Positions 6,762-14,377 of a DNA stretch of 27,227 bases are shown here, one piece after another. Position 1 is the stretch's first letter. Each line of letters opens with the position of its first letter. Both the position numbers and the translations under genes were made by a program. The DNA lies in NCBI GenBank assembly GCA_046735055.1, contig JBKPSO010000043.1, forward strand, positions 1-27,227, given 5' to 3'. This DNA comes from DATBLE01 sp046735055. GTDB lineage: Bacteria; Actinomycetota; Thermoleophilia; Gaiellales; Gaiellaceae. The notes beneath the pieces were generated by a model. The model did not search any database. It was given only the letters and a program-made list of their open reading frames with translations, and was not told where the DNA came from.

Positions 6762-9104
6762 TCAGGATCTGGTCTCGGCCAGGAGTTGCCAGATACGGCG
6801 CGGGTCGAGCGGCAACTCATTGATCTCGACGCCGAGCGGCGAGAGTGCGTCGACGATCGCGCTTGCCAGGACGGCCGTGGGCGGGACGATGCCGACCTCG
6901 CCCGCTCCCTTCATGCCCCCAGGGACGTCCGGCGCGGGCGTCTCGAGCAACTCGAGCTCGATGTCCGGTACGTCGGCGGCCGTGGGGAGCAGGTAGTCCA
7001 TGAGCGACGTCGTCTGCAGCTGGCCTGCATCGTCGTACACGAGCTCTTCCAGCATTGCGCTGCCGATCCCCTGGACAACGCCGCCGTAGATCTGCCCCTC
7101 GACGATCGTGGGGTTGATCAGCGTTCCCGAATCGTTCACGACCACGTAGCGCTCGATCTCGAACTTCCCTGTGTCCGGGTTCACTTCGACAACTGCTGCG
7201 TGGGCGCCGTAGGGATAGTTGCTCGTGGACGGACTGAATAGATGTGACTCCTCGAGGGCGGGCGGGATCTCGTCCGGGAGGTTGTGTCCGAGGTGAGCCT
7301 CCCGCGCGAGGTCGGCGATGTCGATGCCCGTAGCCGGTGAGCCGCGCGGGAACGCACGACCGTCGGCCAGCTCGATGTCCGACTCACTCGCTTCGAGGAT
7401 GTGCGCCGCAATCCGCCGTACCTTGTCGGCGAGCTCGTCCGCGGCGAGGAGCACGGCCGGCCCGGCGACGACGGCGACTCGGCTCGCGATCGCTCCTGCT
7501 GGGCTGTAGGGAGTGAGCGCGCTGTCCCCCTGCACGACGACGACGTCTCGCTCGGGGTCGATTCCGAGCCGGTCCGCGCAGACCTGCGCCAGCGTGGTCG
7601 CGCTCCCCTGTCCCTGCGAGGACGCGCCGGTGAAGACGGTGACCTTGCCGGACGCGTCCATGCGAACGAGAGCGGTCTCGTAGTTTCCGTAGGCGACACC
7701 CGCTGACCCGAGCACGCGAGAAGGAGCAAGTCCCGCCGCCATCACGAACGGCGCGATCCCCATGCCGAGGTACCTGCCCTCCTTCCACGCCTGCTCCTGC
7801 CGCCCGCGGAAGCCCGCGTAGTCGACCAGCTCGAGCAATCGTTCGAACGCCTGCGCGTAATCGCCGCTGTCGTAGCGGTGGTGGGTGATGCTCTCGTAGG
7901 GCATCGCTTCGGCGGGGATCAGGTTCCGTCGCCGGAGGTCGGCGCGGTCGAGCCCGAGCCGGCCGGCCAGGCGATCGAGCAGCCGCTCCATCACGAACGT
8001 CGCCTGGGGAGCGCCGAATCCCCGGTAAGCACCGCTCGGCACCTTGTTCGTTACGACCCCGACGATTCCCATCCGGTAGTTCCGGATGCTGTAGGGGCCG
8101 GGCAGCATCGCAGCCGAGAGCACGGCCGGCCCGATGCCGTGGCTCGAGGAGTGGCCTCCGCTGTCGTAGAGGGCGCGGCCGCGGACGCCGAGAACGCTCC
8201 CCTCCTCGTCGGCCGCAAGCTCGACGTCCCAGACCTGCTCCCGGGCGTGGAACGTCGAGAGGAAGTGCTCGCGCCGGTCCTCTGCCCACTTCACCGGCCG
8301 ACCGAAGCGTCGAGCGAGAACGCAGACGAGGACGTCCTCGGGATAAGCGTGATCCTTCGGGCCGAAGCTCCCGCCGACGTCGGGCGCAACGACGCGGAGC
8401 TTGTGCTCGGGCCAGCCGCACGTCTGCGCGATCATTGTTCGCACGAGGTGCGGCGTCATGGTCGAGGTCCAGAGGACAACCCCGTCGGTCGCACTGTCGT
8501 AGTCGGCGAGGGATGCGCGCGGCTCCAGCGGCATCGCCGCCTGACGTTGGAGGCGATAGCGTCCGGAAACGCGGACCGGCGCCGCCGAGAAGCACGCCTC
8601 GACCTCACCCCCCTCGAGCACGGCCTCGGCGAAGACATTTGTGCCCCAGTCCGGGTAGAGGAGCGATGCGCTCGCGTCGAGGGCATCTTCGGCGCTGACG
8701 ATCGCCGGGAGCTCGTCGATCTCGAGCGCGACGAGGTCGACAGCGTCTTCAGCGACATACCGGCTGTCGGCGACGACGATCGCGACCGGATGGCCGGCGT
8801 AGTAGACGCGGTCGGTCGCGAGCACGGGGTTCGACACGTTTCGCTGCCCTGGCTGCAGGGTGTTCACCCTCAGCTCGGCCACGCCGAGGCCGGCGAGGTC
8901 GCCGGCCAGGAGCACGCAGTGGACGCCCTCTAGGGCAAGGGCGTTGCGCGCGTCGATCCCGCGGAGGCGCCCGTGCGCGACCGGGCTTCGCACGAGCGCC
9001 GCGTGGAGCATCGCCGGGAGGTCGATGTCGTCCGTGTAGCGGCCGCGGCCTGTGATCAGTCGCGGGTCCTCGAGGCGCTGGATCGGTCTTCCGAGCGCCC
9101 TCAA
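6762..9104 (-). CDS. Molybdenum hydroxylase large subunit (xanthine dehydrogenase/aldehyde oxidase family, molybdopterin-binding)
   Basis: A 780-residue catalytic subunit that binds Mo-pterin cytosine dinucleotide and hydroxylates an aldehyde or N-heterocycle, passing electrons to the FeS and FAD subunits. Motifs: RPIQRLEDPRLITGRGRYTD (6-25), QRQAAMPLEPRA (187-198), PDVGGSFGPK (241-250), AYRGFGAPQ (359-367), SSQGQGSATTLAQ (495-507) and GAGEVG with the catalytic Glu736. The active-site loop AYRGFGAPQ is the xanthine/aldehyde oxidase form, not AYxCSFR of form I CO dehydrogenase, so CO oxidation is unlikely. I place the start at TTG 9104, which overlaps the TGA of the small-subunit gene by two bases and begins the family sequence; GTG 9110 is the alternative. 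It is the last gene of an M-S-L operon. The substrate is unknown. Confidence 0.92.
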   Translation of the reverse strand: MRALGRPIQRLEDPRLITGRGRYTDDIDLPAMLHAALVRSPVAHGRLRGIDARNALALEGVHCVLLAGDLAGLGVAELRVNTLQPGQRNVSNPVLATDRVYYAGHPVAIVVADSRYVAEDAVDLVALEIDELPAIVSAEDALDASASLLYPDWGTNVFAEAVLEGGEVEACFSAAPVRVSGRYRLQRQAAMPLEPRASLADYDSATDGVVLWTSTMTPHLVRTMIAQTCGWPEHKLRVVAPDVGGSFGPKDHAYPEDVLVCVLARRFGRPVKWAEDRREHFLSTFHAREQVWDVELAADEEGSVLGVRGRALYDSGGHSSSHGIGPAVLSAAMLPGPYSIRNYRMGIVGVVTNKVPSGAYRGFGAPQATFVMERLLDRLAGRLGLDRADLRRRNLIPAEAMPYESITHHRYDSGDYAQAFERLLELVDYAGFRGRQEQAWKEGRYLGMGIAPFVMAAGLAPSRVLGSAGVAYGNYETALVRMDASGKVTVFTGASSQGQGSATTLAQVCADRLGIDPERDVVVVQGDSALTPYSPAGAIASRVAVVAGPAVLLAADELADKVRRIAAHILEASESDIELADGRAFPRGSPATGIDIADLAREAHLGHNLPDEIPPALEESHLFSPSTSNYPYGAHAAVVEVNPDTGKFEIERYVVVNDSGTLINPTIVEGQIYGGVVQGIGSAMLEELVYDDAGQLQTTSLMDYLLPTAADVPDIELELLETPAPDVPGGMKGAGEVGIVPPTAVLASAIVDALSPLGVEINELPLDPRRIWQLLAETRS

Positions 9105-9589
9105 TTCGACTTCTCCCGGAGGGCGGCGGCGCGCCGGACCGCGCGCACGATGCCCATGTAGCCGGTGCAGCGGCAGATGTTGCCGGAGAGCCGCTCCCTG
9201 AGTTGGTGATCGTCGAGCTCCGGAACCTCGTCGAGAAACGCCGCGATCGAGAGGATGAAGCCCGGCGTGCAGAAGCCGCACTGGAGGCCGTGCTCCTCCG
9301 AAAAGGCCTGCTGCAGGGGGTGGAGGTCACCGGGCTCGCCCAGGCCCTCTATCGTCGTCAGCGACCTCCCGGACGCCTGCACGGCGAACAGAAGGCACGA
9401 GCGAACCGCCTGCCCATCGAGCAGCACGGTGCAGGCTCCGCAGACGCCGTGCTCGCAGCCGACGTGGGTTCCCGTGAGCCCGAGCTCGTGACGGAGGAAG
9501 TCCGAGAGGAGCAATCTCGGCTCGATCTCCCGGACGTACCGGCGCGAGTTGACCCTCAGCTCGACCGTGACCGCGCCGCTCGGCTCCAT
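9101..9589 (-). CDS. Molybdenum hydroxylase small subunit, two [2Fe-2S] clusters
   Basis: A 162-residue electron-transfer subunit. The N-terminal plant-ferredoxin-type domain holds C45, C50, C53 and C65 (GCEHGVCGAC ... SC). The C-terminal helical domain holds C104, C107, C139 and C141 (CGFCTPG and CRCTGY). All eight cysteines expected for two [2Fe-2S] clusters are present, and the length is typical. The ATG at 9589 overlaps the stop codon of the FAD-subunit gene by one base, and the gene's own stop overlaps the TTG start of the large subunit, so the three proteins are translationally coupled for stoichiometric assembly. Confidence 0.94.
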   Translation of the reverse strand: MEPSGAVTVELRVNSRRYVREIEPRLLLSDFLRHELGLTGTHVGCEHGVCGACTVLLDGQAVRSCLLFAVQASGRSLTTIEGLGEPGDLHPLQQAFSEEHGLQCGFCTPGFILSIAAFLDEVPELDDHQLRERLSGNICRCTGYMGIVRAVRRAAALREKSN

Positions 9590-10470
9590 CAGCCGATTTC
9601 CTCCTCGTCAAGCGCACGGTTCGCTGCGCACCGAAGCGCCCGCACCGCCAGGGCCTCAGCAAGGTGCCGGCGGAACTCCGCCGAGGCGTGGACGTCGTCG
9701 TAGGGTTCCAGCGTCTGGCGCACCTCCCGCGCGAGTTCCTCGAAGAGTTCGTCAGCGGGTCGCTGCCCGCGTAGGCCGGCTGCCGGCGTCATGATCGGAC
9801 CTGGGCCGACTCCTGCAAGCGCGAGCCGAGCCTCGGCGATCGTCCCGTCGGGCCCGATCGAGACCTCCGCCGCCGCTCCAGCGAGGGCGAGGCCGCGATG
9901 ACTGCGGGTGAACTCGAGAAAGGCGACGCCGCGCCGCCCCGACAGTTGTGGCGCAAAGCGCACCGCTGTAACCAGCTCGCTGGGCTCGCGCGCAGTGAGG
10001 AACGGACGGCGGAAGAAGGCCTCTGCCGGCACCTCCCGGCTCCCGGTACGGCTGGTCAGGACGACCGAGCCAGCCAAGGCGACGAGCACCGTCGGATACT
10101 CGGCGGCCGGGTCGGCATGGGCGACACTGCCGCCGATCGTGCCCCGGCTCCGGATCTGGAAATGCCCGATCAGCGGCGTCGCCTCGACGAGGAGGGGAAC
10201 GGCCGCGCTTAGCTCTTCGGAGAATTCGATCTCGCACTGCCTCGTCATCGCACCGATCGTGGCGCCGCGGTCGTCGACCTCGATCCCGCGCAGCTCTTCG
10301 AGACCGTCGAGGTCGACGAGCACCTCGGGCCTGGCGAGCCGGAAGTTCATCAGCGGCACCAGGCTCTGACCACCGGCGAGGAGCGCACACTCGCTGCCGT
10401 ACTCGTCCAGATATGCAAGCGTCTCTTCGACGCTCGCAGGCTTGAGGTACCGGAACGGGCTGGGCTTCAC
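9589..10470 (-). CDS. Molybdenum hydroxylase medium subunit, FAD-binding
   Basis: A 293-residue FAD-binding subunit (FAD_binding_5 plus CO_deh_flav_C architecture) that takes electrons from the FeS subunit and hands them to an acceptor. The FAD pyrophosphate motifs are AGGQSLVPLMNFRLARP (32-48) and TIGGSVAHADPAAEYP (111-126), both intact. The C-terminal domain (about 170-290) looks complete. The start is GTG at 10470; the family-like sequence begins there (MKPSPFRYLKPASVEET). It is the first gene of the operon, reading away from the PPK2 operon. No maturation genes (CoxD/E/F, XdhC-like) occur in the window, so cofactor insertion must rely on genes elsewhere. Confidence 0.92.
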   Translation of the reverse strand: MKPSPFRYLKPASVEETLAYLDEYGSECALLAGGQSLVPLMNFRLARPEVLVDLDGLEELRGIEVDDRGATIGAMTRQCEIEFSEELSAAVPLLVEATPLIGHFQIRSRGTIGGSVAHADPAAEYPTVLVALAGSVVLTSRTGSREVPAEAFFRRPFLTAREPSELVTAVRFAPQLSGRRGVAFLEFTRSHRGLALAGAAAEVSIGPDGTIAEARLALAGVGPGPIMTPAAGLRGQRPADELFEELAREVRQTLEPYDDVHASAEFRRHLAEALAVRALRCAANRALDEEEIG

Positions 10471-10817
10471 GCGAGCGGGACGGCGACGACGCCGGACTGG
10501 TCCGGATCGTAACTCGGAGAGCCGAAACGATCCGACGTGTTCACATCGAAGGCGTATGCCGTGTCCACTCCGGTCGACCTGACCTGGCGGACGGTGTTCG
10601 ACGTGGATCGCATCGGGGCGACCTGAGCTGCTTCCGCGGACAGCTGCCCTTTAACGGCAGAGCTGCCGTGGAGCTCGCGCACTCCCGCGGTACCGCTGCA
10701 GGCGATAGCGTTTTGCGCAGGAGATCAGCGTTTCCGCCGATTCTGGAGTCGTCCGCGTCGCGGATGCTTCGTCGGCATCGACGCGATGGGACCCGTACCG
10801 ACATCGACTTGGACAAG
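10471..10817. promoter_or_regulatory. Divergent intergenic region between the Mo-hydroxylase and PPK2 operons
   Basis: This 347-bp gap separates two divergent operons and must carry both promoters. I cannot recognise clear -35/-10 boxes. A short inverted repeat CGGCAG-AG-CTGCCG sits at 10655-10668. A minus-strand frame (to 10467) ends in a GTGA overlap with the FAD-subunit start, but its sequence matches no family I know and I do not call it. The PPK2 frame is open back to 10668, so a longer N-terminus for that protein is possible. Confidence 0.4.
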
Positions 10818-11831
10818 ATGGCAGACGACATCTCGAAGCGACTAGCGCGGTTCGTCGAGCCGTTCCGCGTGAGCCCGGGCTCGAGCGTGAAGCTGGCGAG
10901 GGACTTCGATCCGGGCTTCAAGGCGGGGGTCGAGAAGAAGAAGGACGGTGTCGACCTCTTGAAGGGCGGGATCGAGCTGCTTGCGGAGTACCAGGCGCGA
11001 CTCGCGGCCCAGGACACCTACGGCGTCTTGGTCGTTCTTCAGGCACTCGATGCCGCGGGCAAGGACGGGACGATCCGCCATGTGCTGAGCGGCGTCAACC
11101 CTCAGGGTGTGCGCGTCGAGAGCTTCAAGGTCCCGTCGGCCCGGGAGCTCGACCAGGACTTCCTCCGCCGCTATCAGCAGCGCCTGCCGTCGCGCGGAGA
11201 GATCGGCATCTTCAACCGGTCGCACTACGAGGAGGTGCTCGTCGTCCGGGTGCATCCAGAGAACCTGCTCCGCGAGAAGCTTCCGGTCGAGACGCGCGAG
11301 CATCACGTCTGGGCACGCAGGTACGACGCGATCAACGACTGGGAGCGGTACCTGTCGGACAACGGCTTCCGGATCGTGAAGCTCTTTCTGAACCTCTCGC
11401 GTGAGGAGCAGCGCGTCCGCTTCCTGAGGCGCATCGATCTCCCCGATCACAACTGGAAGTTCTCCTCACACGACGTGGAGGAGCGTCAGTCCTGGGACGC
11501 CTACCAGGAGGCGTTCTCGGAGATGTTCAGTCACACGAGCACGACATGGGCACCCTGGTACGTGATCCCGGCCGACCGCAAGTGGTTTGCGCGCATCGCG
11601 GCCGCAGCCGTGATCGCCAACGTGCTGATCGAAATCGACCCGCAGTACCCACGCCTCAGCGACGTTGCGCTGCGTGACCTCGAGACGGCCAAGCGCCGGC
11701 TGGAAGCGGAGGCACCGAATGGGGCGGCTGCGGATCCGTTCGAGCCGCGCGAGAGCGGAGGAAACCGGTCGAACGGCGACACAGCGGTCCCGATCACGCC
11801 GTCCGGGACACCCGCCCAGCGGGAAGGCTGA
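10818..11831 (+). CDS. Polyphosphate kinase 2 family (polyphosphate:nucleotide phosphotransferase)
   Basis: A 337-residue soluble PPK2-family enzyme that transfers phosphate between inorganic polyphosphate and nucleotides, usually regenerating ATP or GTP. Walker A is ALDAAGKDGTIRHVLSG (76-92), with Lys82; the SGVNPQGVRVESFKVPS run follows (91-107). Walker B-like is GIFNRSHYEEVLVVRV (130-145), and a lid region RRIDLPDHNWKFSS lies downstream. The GVNPQGV...SFK.PS pattern is the one I associate with PPK2 class III and TIGR03709-like proteins that accept AMP and ADP; the class call is inference. The ATG at 10818 (MADDISKRLARF) is chosen over 10668 because the extension looks random. The last 45 residues are a low-complexity tail. 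Glycerol kinase starts three bases after the stop. Confidence 0.9.
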   Translation: MADDISKRLARFVEPFRVSPGSSVKLARDFDPGFKAGVEKKKDGVDLLKGGIELLAEYQARLAAQDTYGVLVVLQALDAAGKDGTIRHVLSGVNPQGVRVESFKVPSARELDQDFLRRYQQRLPSRGEIGIFNRSHYEEVLVVRVHPENLLREKLPVETREHHVWARRYDAINDWERYLSDNGFRIVKLFLNLSREEQRVRFLRRIDLPDHNWKFSSHDVEERQSWDAYQEAFSEMFSHTSTTWAPWYVIPADRKWFARIAAAAVIANVLIEIDPQYPRLSDVALRDLETAKRRLEAEAPNGAAADPFEPRESGGNRSNGDTAVPITPSGTPAQREG

Positions 11832-11834
11832 GCG

Positions 11835-13379
11835 GTGGCCGCCAGGTTTGTGGCAGCCATCGACCACGGCACGAGCAGCACACGCTGCATCCTCTTCGAC
11901 GCGCGAGGCGTCCCCGTCGCGACGGCACAACGCGAGCAGACGATGCACTACTCACGGCCCGGCTGGGTCGAGCTCGACATGGACGAGGTTTGGCACCGCA
12001 CCCAGGAGTGCATTCACGAGGCGCTCAACTCGGCGGGCGCATCACCCACGGACGTGGCGGGGATCGGAATCACGAACGAGCGGGAGACCGTCGTGCTGTG
12101 GGATCGACGGACTGGACGCCCGGTCGCACCGGCGATCACCTGGCAGGACACGCGCACCGCCGCCGCCGCGGACGCGCTCGCGGCCGACGGAGGCATCCAT
12201 CGGTTTCAGCAGCGGACCGGCCTGCCGATCTCGACGTACTCGTCCGCTCTGAAGCTTTCGTGGTTGCTCGACCAAGACACGACCAGACGGGACGCGGCAC
12301 AACGTGGCGACCTTCTGTTCGGCACACCGGACACGTGGCTCCTGTGGAACCTGACGGGCGGCCCGAACGGCGGGGTGCACGCGACGGATCCGACGAATGC
12401 GAGCCGCACTCTCCTGATGAACCTGCACACGCTCGAGTGGGACGACGAGCTCCTCGAGAGCATCGAGATCCCGCGTGCGCTTCTTCCCGAGATCCGCTCT
12501 TCCAGCGAGGTGTACGCGACCGCCGCCGGCGACCTGTCCGGCGTCCCCGTCGCGGGCGTGCTCGGCGACCAACAGGCGTCACTGTTCGGCCACACCTGCT
12601 TCGACCACGGTGAGATAAAGAACACGTACGGCACGGGTGCCTTCCTGAACTTCACGCTCGGGACGGAGCCGGTGCTGTCCGAGCACGGCTTGATCACCAC
12701 CGTTGCCTGGAAGCTCGGTGACGCGGAGCCGGTCTACGCGCTCGAGGGCTCGGTGGCAGTTGCCGGCGCGCTGATCCAGTGGCTGCGGGACAACCTCGGC
12801 ATCATCGACGACGCCCGTGAGGTCGAGGCGCTCGCACGCTCTGTCGACGGCTCGGAAGGTGTCGTCTTCGTCCCCGCCTTCTCCGGCCTGTTCGCGCCGT
12901 ACTGGCGTAACGACGCGCGCGGTGTGATCGTAGGCCTCACACGTTTCGCCAACAAGGGACATATCGCACGGGCGGCGCTGGAGGCAACGGCGTACCAGAC
13001 GTACGACCTCGTGGAGGCGATGCTCGCCGACACGGGAGTCGCTCGGCTCGTGGAGTTGCGAGTCGACGGGGGCATGACCCGAAACAACCTGCTGATGCAG
13101 TTCCAGGCCGACGTCCTCGGCTCTCCCGTGGCAGCACCCGCCGTCACCGAGATCACCGCGACCGGCGCCGCCTACGCTGCAGGGCTCGCCACCGGGTTCT
13201 GGTCGGGGCTCGACGAGTTGCGCGCGAACTACACGACCACACGTCGCTGGAAGCCCCAGATGAGCTCGGACGAGCGCGCTGATGGCGTCGCCGCGTGGCG
13301 CAGGGCCGTCGATCGCACGTTGGGCCTGGTCGACACCGAGCGGGACACGGTCGGAACCCTCTCGGGCGCCAAGACCTGA
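11835..13379 (+). CDS. glpK: Glycerol kinase
   Basis: A 514-residue FGGY-family kinase that phosphorylates glycerol to sn-glycerol-3-phosphate with ATP. Diagnostic motifs: IDHGTSSTRCILFD (9-22, phosphate loop), WQDTRTAAAADAL with the preceding GITNERETVVLWDR, the NTYGTGAFLN adenosine-side stretch, EGSVAVAGALIQWLRDNL, and VDGGMTRNNLLMQFQADVLG near the C-terminus. The length matches bacterial GlpK. The start is GTG at 11835, preceded by GGGAAGG in the end of the PPK2 gene, so translation is probably coupled. A truncated lipase begins 20 bp after the stop with its own AAGGAG. No glycerol facilitator or glycerol-3-phosphate dehydrogenase is in the window. Confidence 0.95.
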   Translation: MAARFVAAIDHGTSSTRCILFDARGVPVATAQREQTMHYSRPGWVELDMDEVWHRTQECIHEALNSAGASPTDVAGIGITNERETVVLWDRRTGRPVAPAITWQDTRTAAAADALAADGGIHRFQQRTGLPISTYSSALKLSWLLDQDTTRRDAAQRGDLLFGTPDTWLLWNLTGGPNGGVHATDPTNASRTLLMNLHTLEWDDELLESIEIPRALLPEIRSSSEVYATAAGDLSGVPVAGVLGDQQASLFGHTCFDHGEIKNTYGTGAFLNFTLGTEPVLSEHGLITTVAWKLGDAEPVYALEGSVAVAGALIQWLRDNLGIIDDAREVEALARSVDGSEGVVFVPAFSGLFAPYWRNDARGVIVGLTRFANKGHIARAALEATAYQTYDLVEAMLADTGVARLVELRVDGGMTRNNLLMQFQADVLGSPVAAPAVTEITATGAAYAAGLATGFWSGLDELRANYTTTRRWKPQMSSDERADGVAAWRRAVDRTLGLVDTERDTVGTLSGAKT

Positions 13380-13399
13380 CCTCATCCAAGGAGCGGACG

Positions 13400-13612
13400 A
13401 TGTCGCATCCGGAAACAGCAACGCCTCCGACTCCCGCGGCTGCTCGTCCCGAACGGACACCGAAAGCTCAGCCGGTCACCGGCCTGGAGACCTTCACCTT
13501 CCTCGTGACGGTCGGCCAGGCTCCGATCTTCGTTCGCAAATGGCTGCCATCCAGCGGGACGCCTCTGCGGGCGGCGGTGCAGATCACCCACGGCATCGCC
13601 GAGCATCCATAA
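13400..13612 (+). pseudogene. Truncated alpha/beta hydrolase (monoacylglycerol lipase-like), N-terminal 70 residues
   Basis: A clear ATG with AAGGAG at 13388-13393 opens a frame whose residues 28-68 match the start of a lysophospholipase/monoacylglycerol lipase: GLETFTFLVTVGQAPIFVRK, then PLRAAVQITHGIAEH with the HG oxyanion motif. At 13607 the match stops abruptly (EHP, then TAA), where the family would go on with the cap and catalytic Ser/Asp/His. The 5' end looks fully regulated as third gene of the PPK2-glpK operon, but the enzyme body is gone. A lipase releasing glycerol would fit glycerol kinase. The junction is shared with an SDR fragment on the other strand. Confidence 0.75.
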
Positions 13613-13640
13613 AGGGCTCCATACCCACCGCACGCTGCGG

Positions 13641-13868
13641 CTGGGTGGCCTTGGCGCCGGCGTACCCAACGCTAAGCGGTGATCCGGCCAGCGCGGCACC
13701 GCTGCCGAGCACGACCACCCCGCTGCCGGGCCGCAGCGGCTCGAGCAGAGCCTCGCGCAGCCAGTGGAACGCGATCCGGACATTGCTTTGCCATTGAACC
13801 GAGAACGTCTCCCAGCTCTGCTGCTGCAAGGGACGAATGAGTGGGGCCGCGCCGGCCACCAGAGGGAG
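13641..13868 (-). pseudogene. Short-chain dehydrogenase/reductase internal fragment
   Basis: Minus frame reads AGAAPLIRPLQQQSWETFSV, then NVRIAFHWLREALLEPL, then VVVLGSGAALAG and SPLSVGYAGAKATQ. This is the central part of an SDR with the catalytic Ser and the YxxxK pair (YAGAK). The N-terminal TGxxxGIG dinucleotide motif is missing and the match ends at KATQ (13641), followed by unrelated sequence. Both ends are cut, so this is a leftover. Its 3' cut lies about 30 bp from the cut end of the lipase fragment, facing it. Confidence 0.7.
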
Positions 13869-14088
13869 TGTCCGATCCTCTGTGTAGTGGCGATGTGACC
13901 GGTGTTCCGCCCACACTCGCCCTTTGTCTCCCACGAACGGCTTCATCGCTGCTCCACGGCAGCCCGCCTGCACGGCAGGGCACGAACACCGACACCAAAT
14001 CCGAAGCGGTGAGTTTCGTTCACCGCGCCCGTCACACGTGTGTGAATCGTCAATCGCAGGATGACGCGTGACCCGGCCGCCCCTCAGC

Positions 14089-14238
14089 CTTGCTCGCGAC
14101 ATGCCGCCCGAACACGGACACCGCCTCGCGGAGCTGCTGCCACAGGGTCGCCTTGTCGAGATCGAGGGCAGCTACACGCTCATTCCGCTCGATCAGCCGA
14201 TCGCACTTGCCCACACGATCCGGGAGTTCGTGCAGTGA
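14089..14238 (+). pseudogene. Alpha/beta hydrolase C-terminal remnant
   Basis: Frame 1 gives MPPEHGHRLAELLPQGRLVE and then SYTLIPLDQPIALAHTIREF before TGA at 14236-14238. This is the end of a haloalkane-dehalogenase-like alpha/beta hydrolase: the G-x-x-LAxLLPxGRLVEI strand, then a DSYTLIPxDQP loop in the position where the catalytic His normally lies, then the final helix. Nothing of the protein is readable upstream of a stop at 14062-14064. It might be the far end of the lipase gene begun at 13400, but the families look different and the SDR fragment lies between. Confidence 0.6.
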
Positions 14239-14310
14239 ACGCGGAGTTCTGGGCGCTGAACCTCCTCCCCTCCAGGGAGGGGGTCGGGTTTCTCGCCTAC
14301 CAAGACAACG

Positions 14311-14376
14311 GAAGAGGCCTGCTTGCAGGTCTTCGAGGGCGCGACTGACTGCGTCGTGAATCACGACCGGCCTCTT
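14311..14376. terminator. Stem-loop cluster downstream of the multicopper oxidase
   Basis: Three inverted repeats lie just past the multicopper oxidase stop (minus strand): GTCGTGA-A-TCACGAC at 14353-14367; AAGAGGCC (14312-14319) paired with GGCCTCTT (14369-14376) around it; and GAAGAGGCCTGC / GCAGGTCTTC at 14311-14334 with a two-base bulge. The GGCCTCTTTTC edge is T-rich on the plus strand. A transcript end for one or both strands is likely. A further CCCCTCC-AG-GGAGGGG repeat is at 14267-14282. Confidence 0.5.
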
Positions 14377-14377
14377 T

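Noticed and set aside
6762..9104. Calling the large subunit CoxL (CO dehydrogenase)
   Set aside because: The form I signature AYxCSFR is absent; the loop reads AYRGFGAPQ, as in xanthine/aldehyde oxidases.
10467..10682. Small minus-strand gene overlapping the FAD-subunit start by GTGA
   Set aside because: The overlap is suggestive, but the peptide matches nothing I know and has no clear ribosome binding site.
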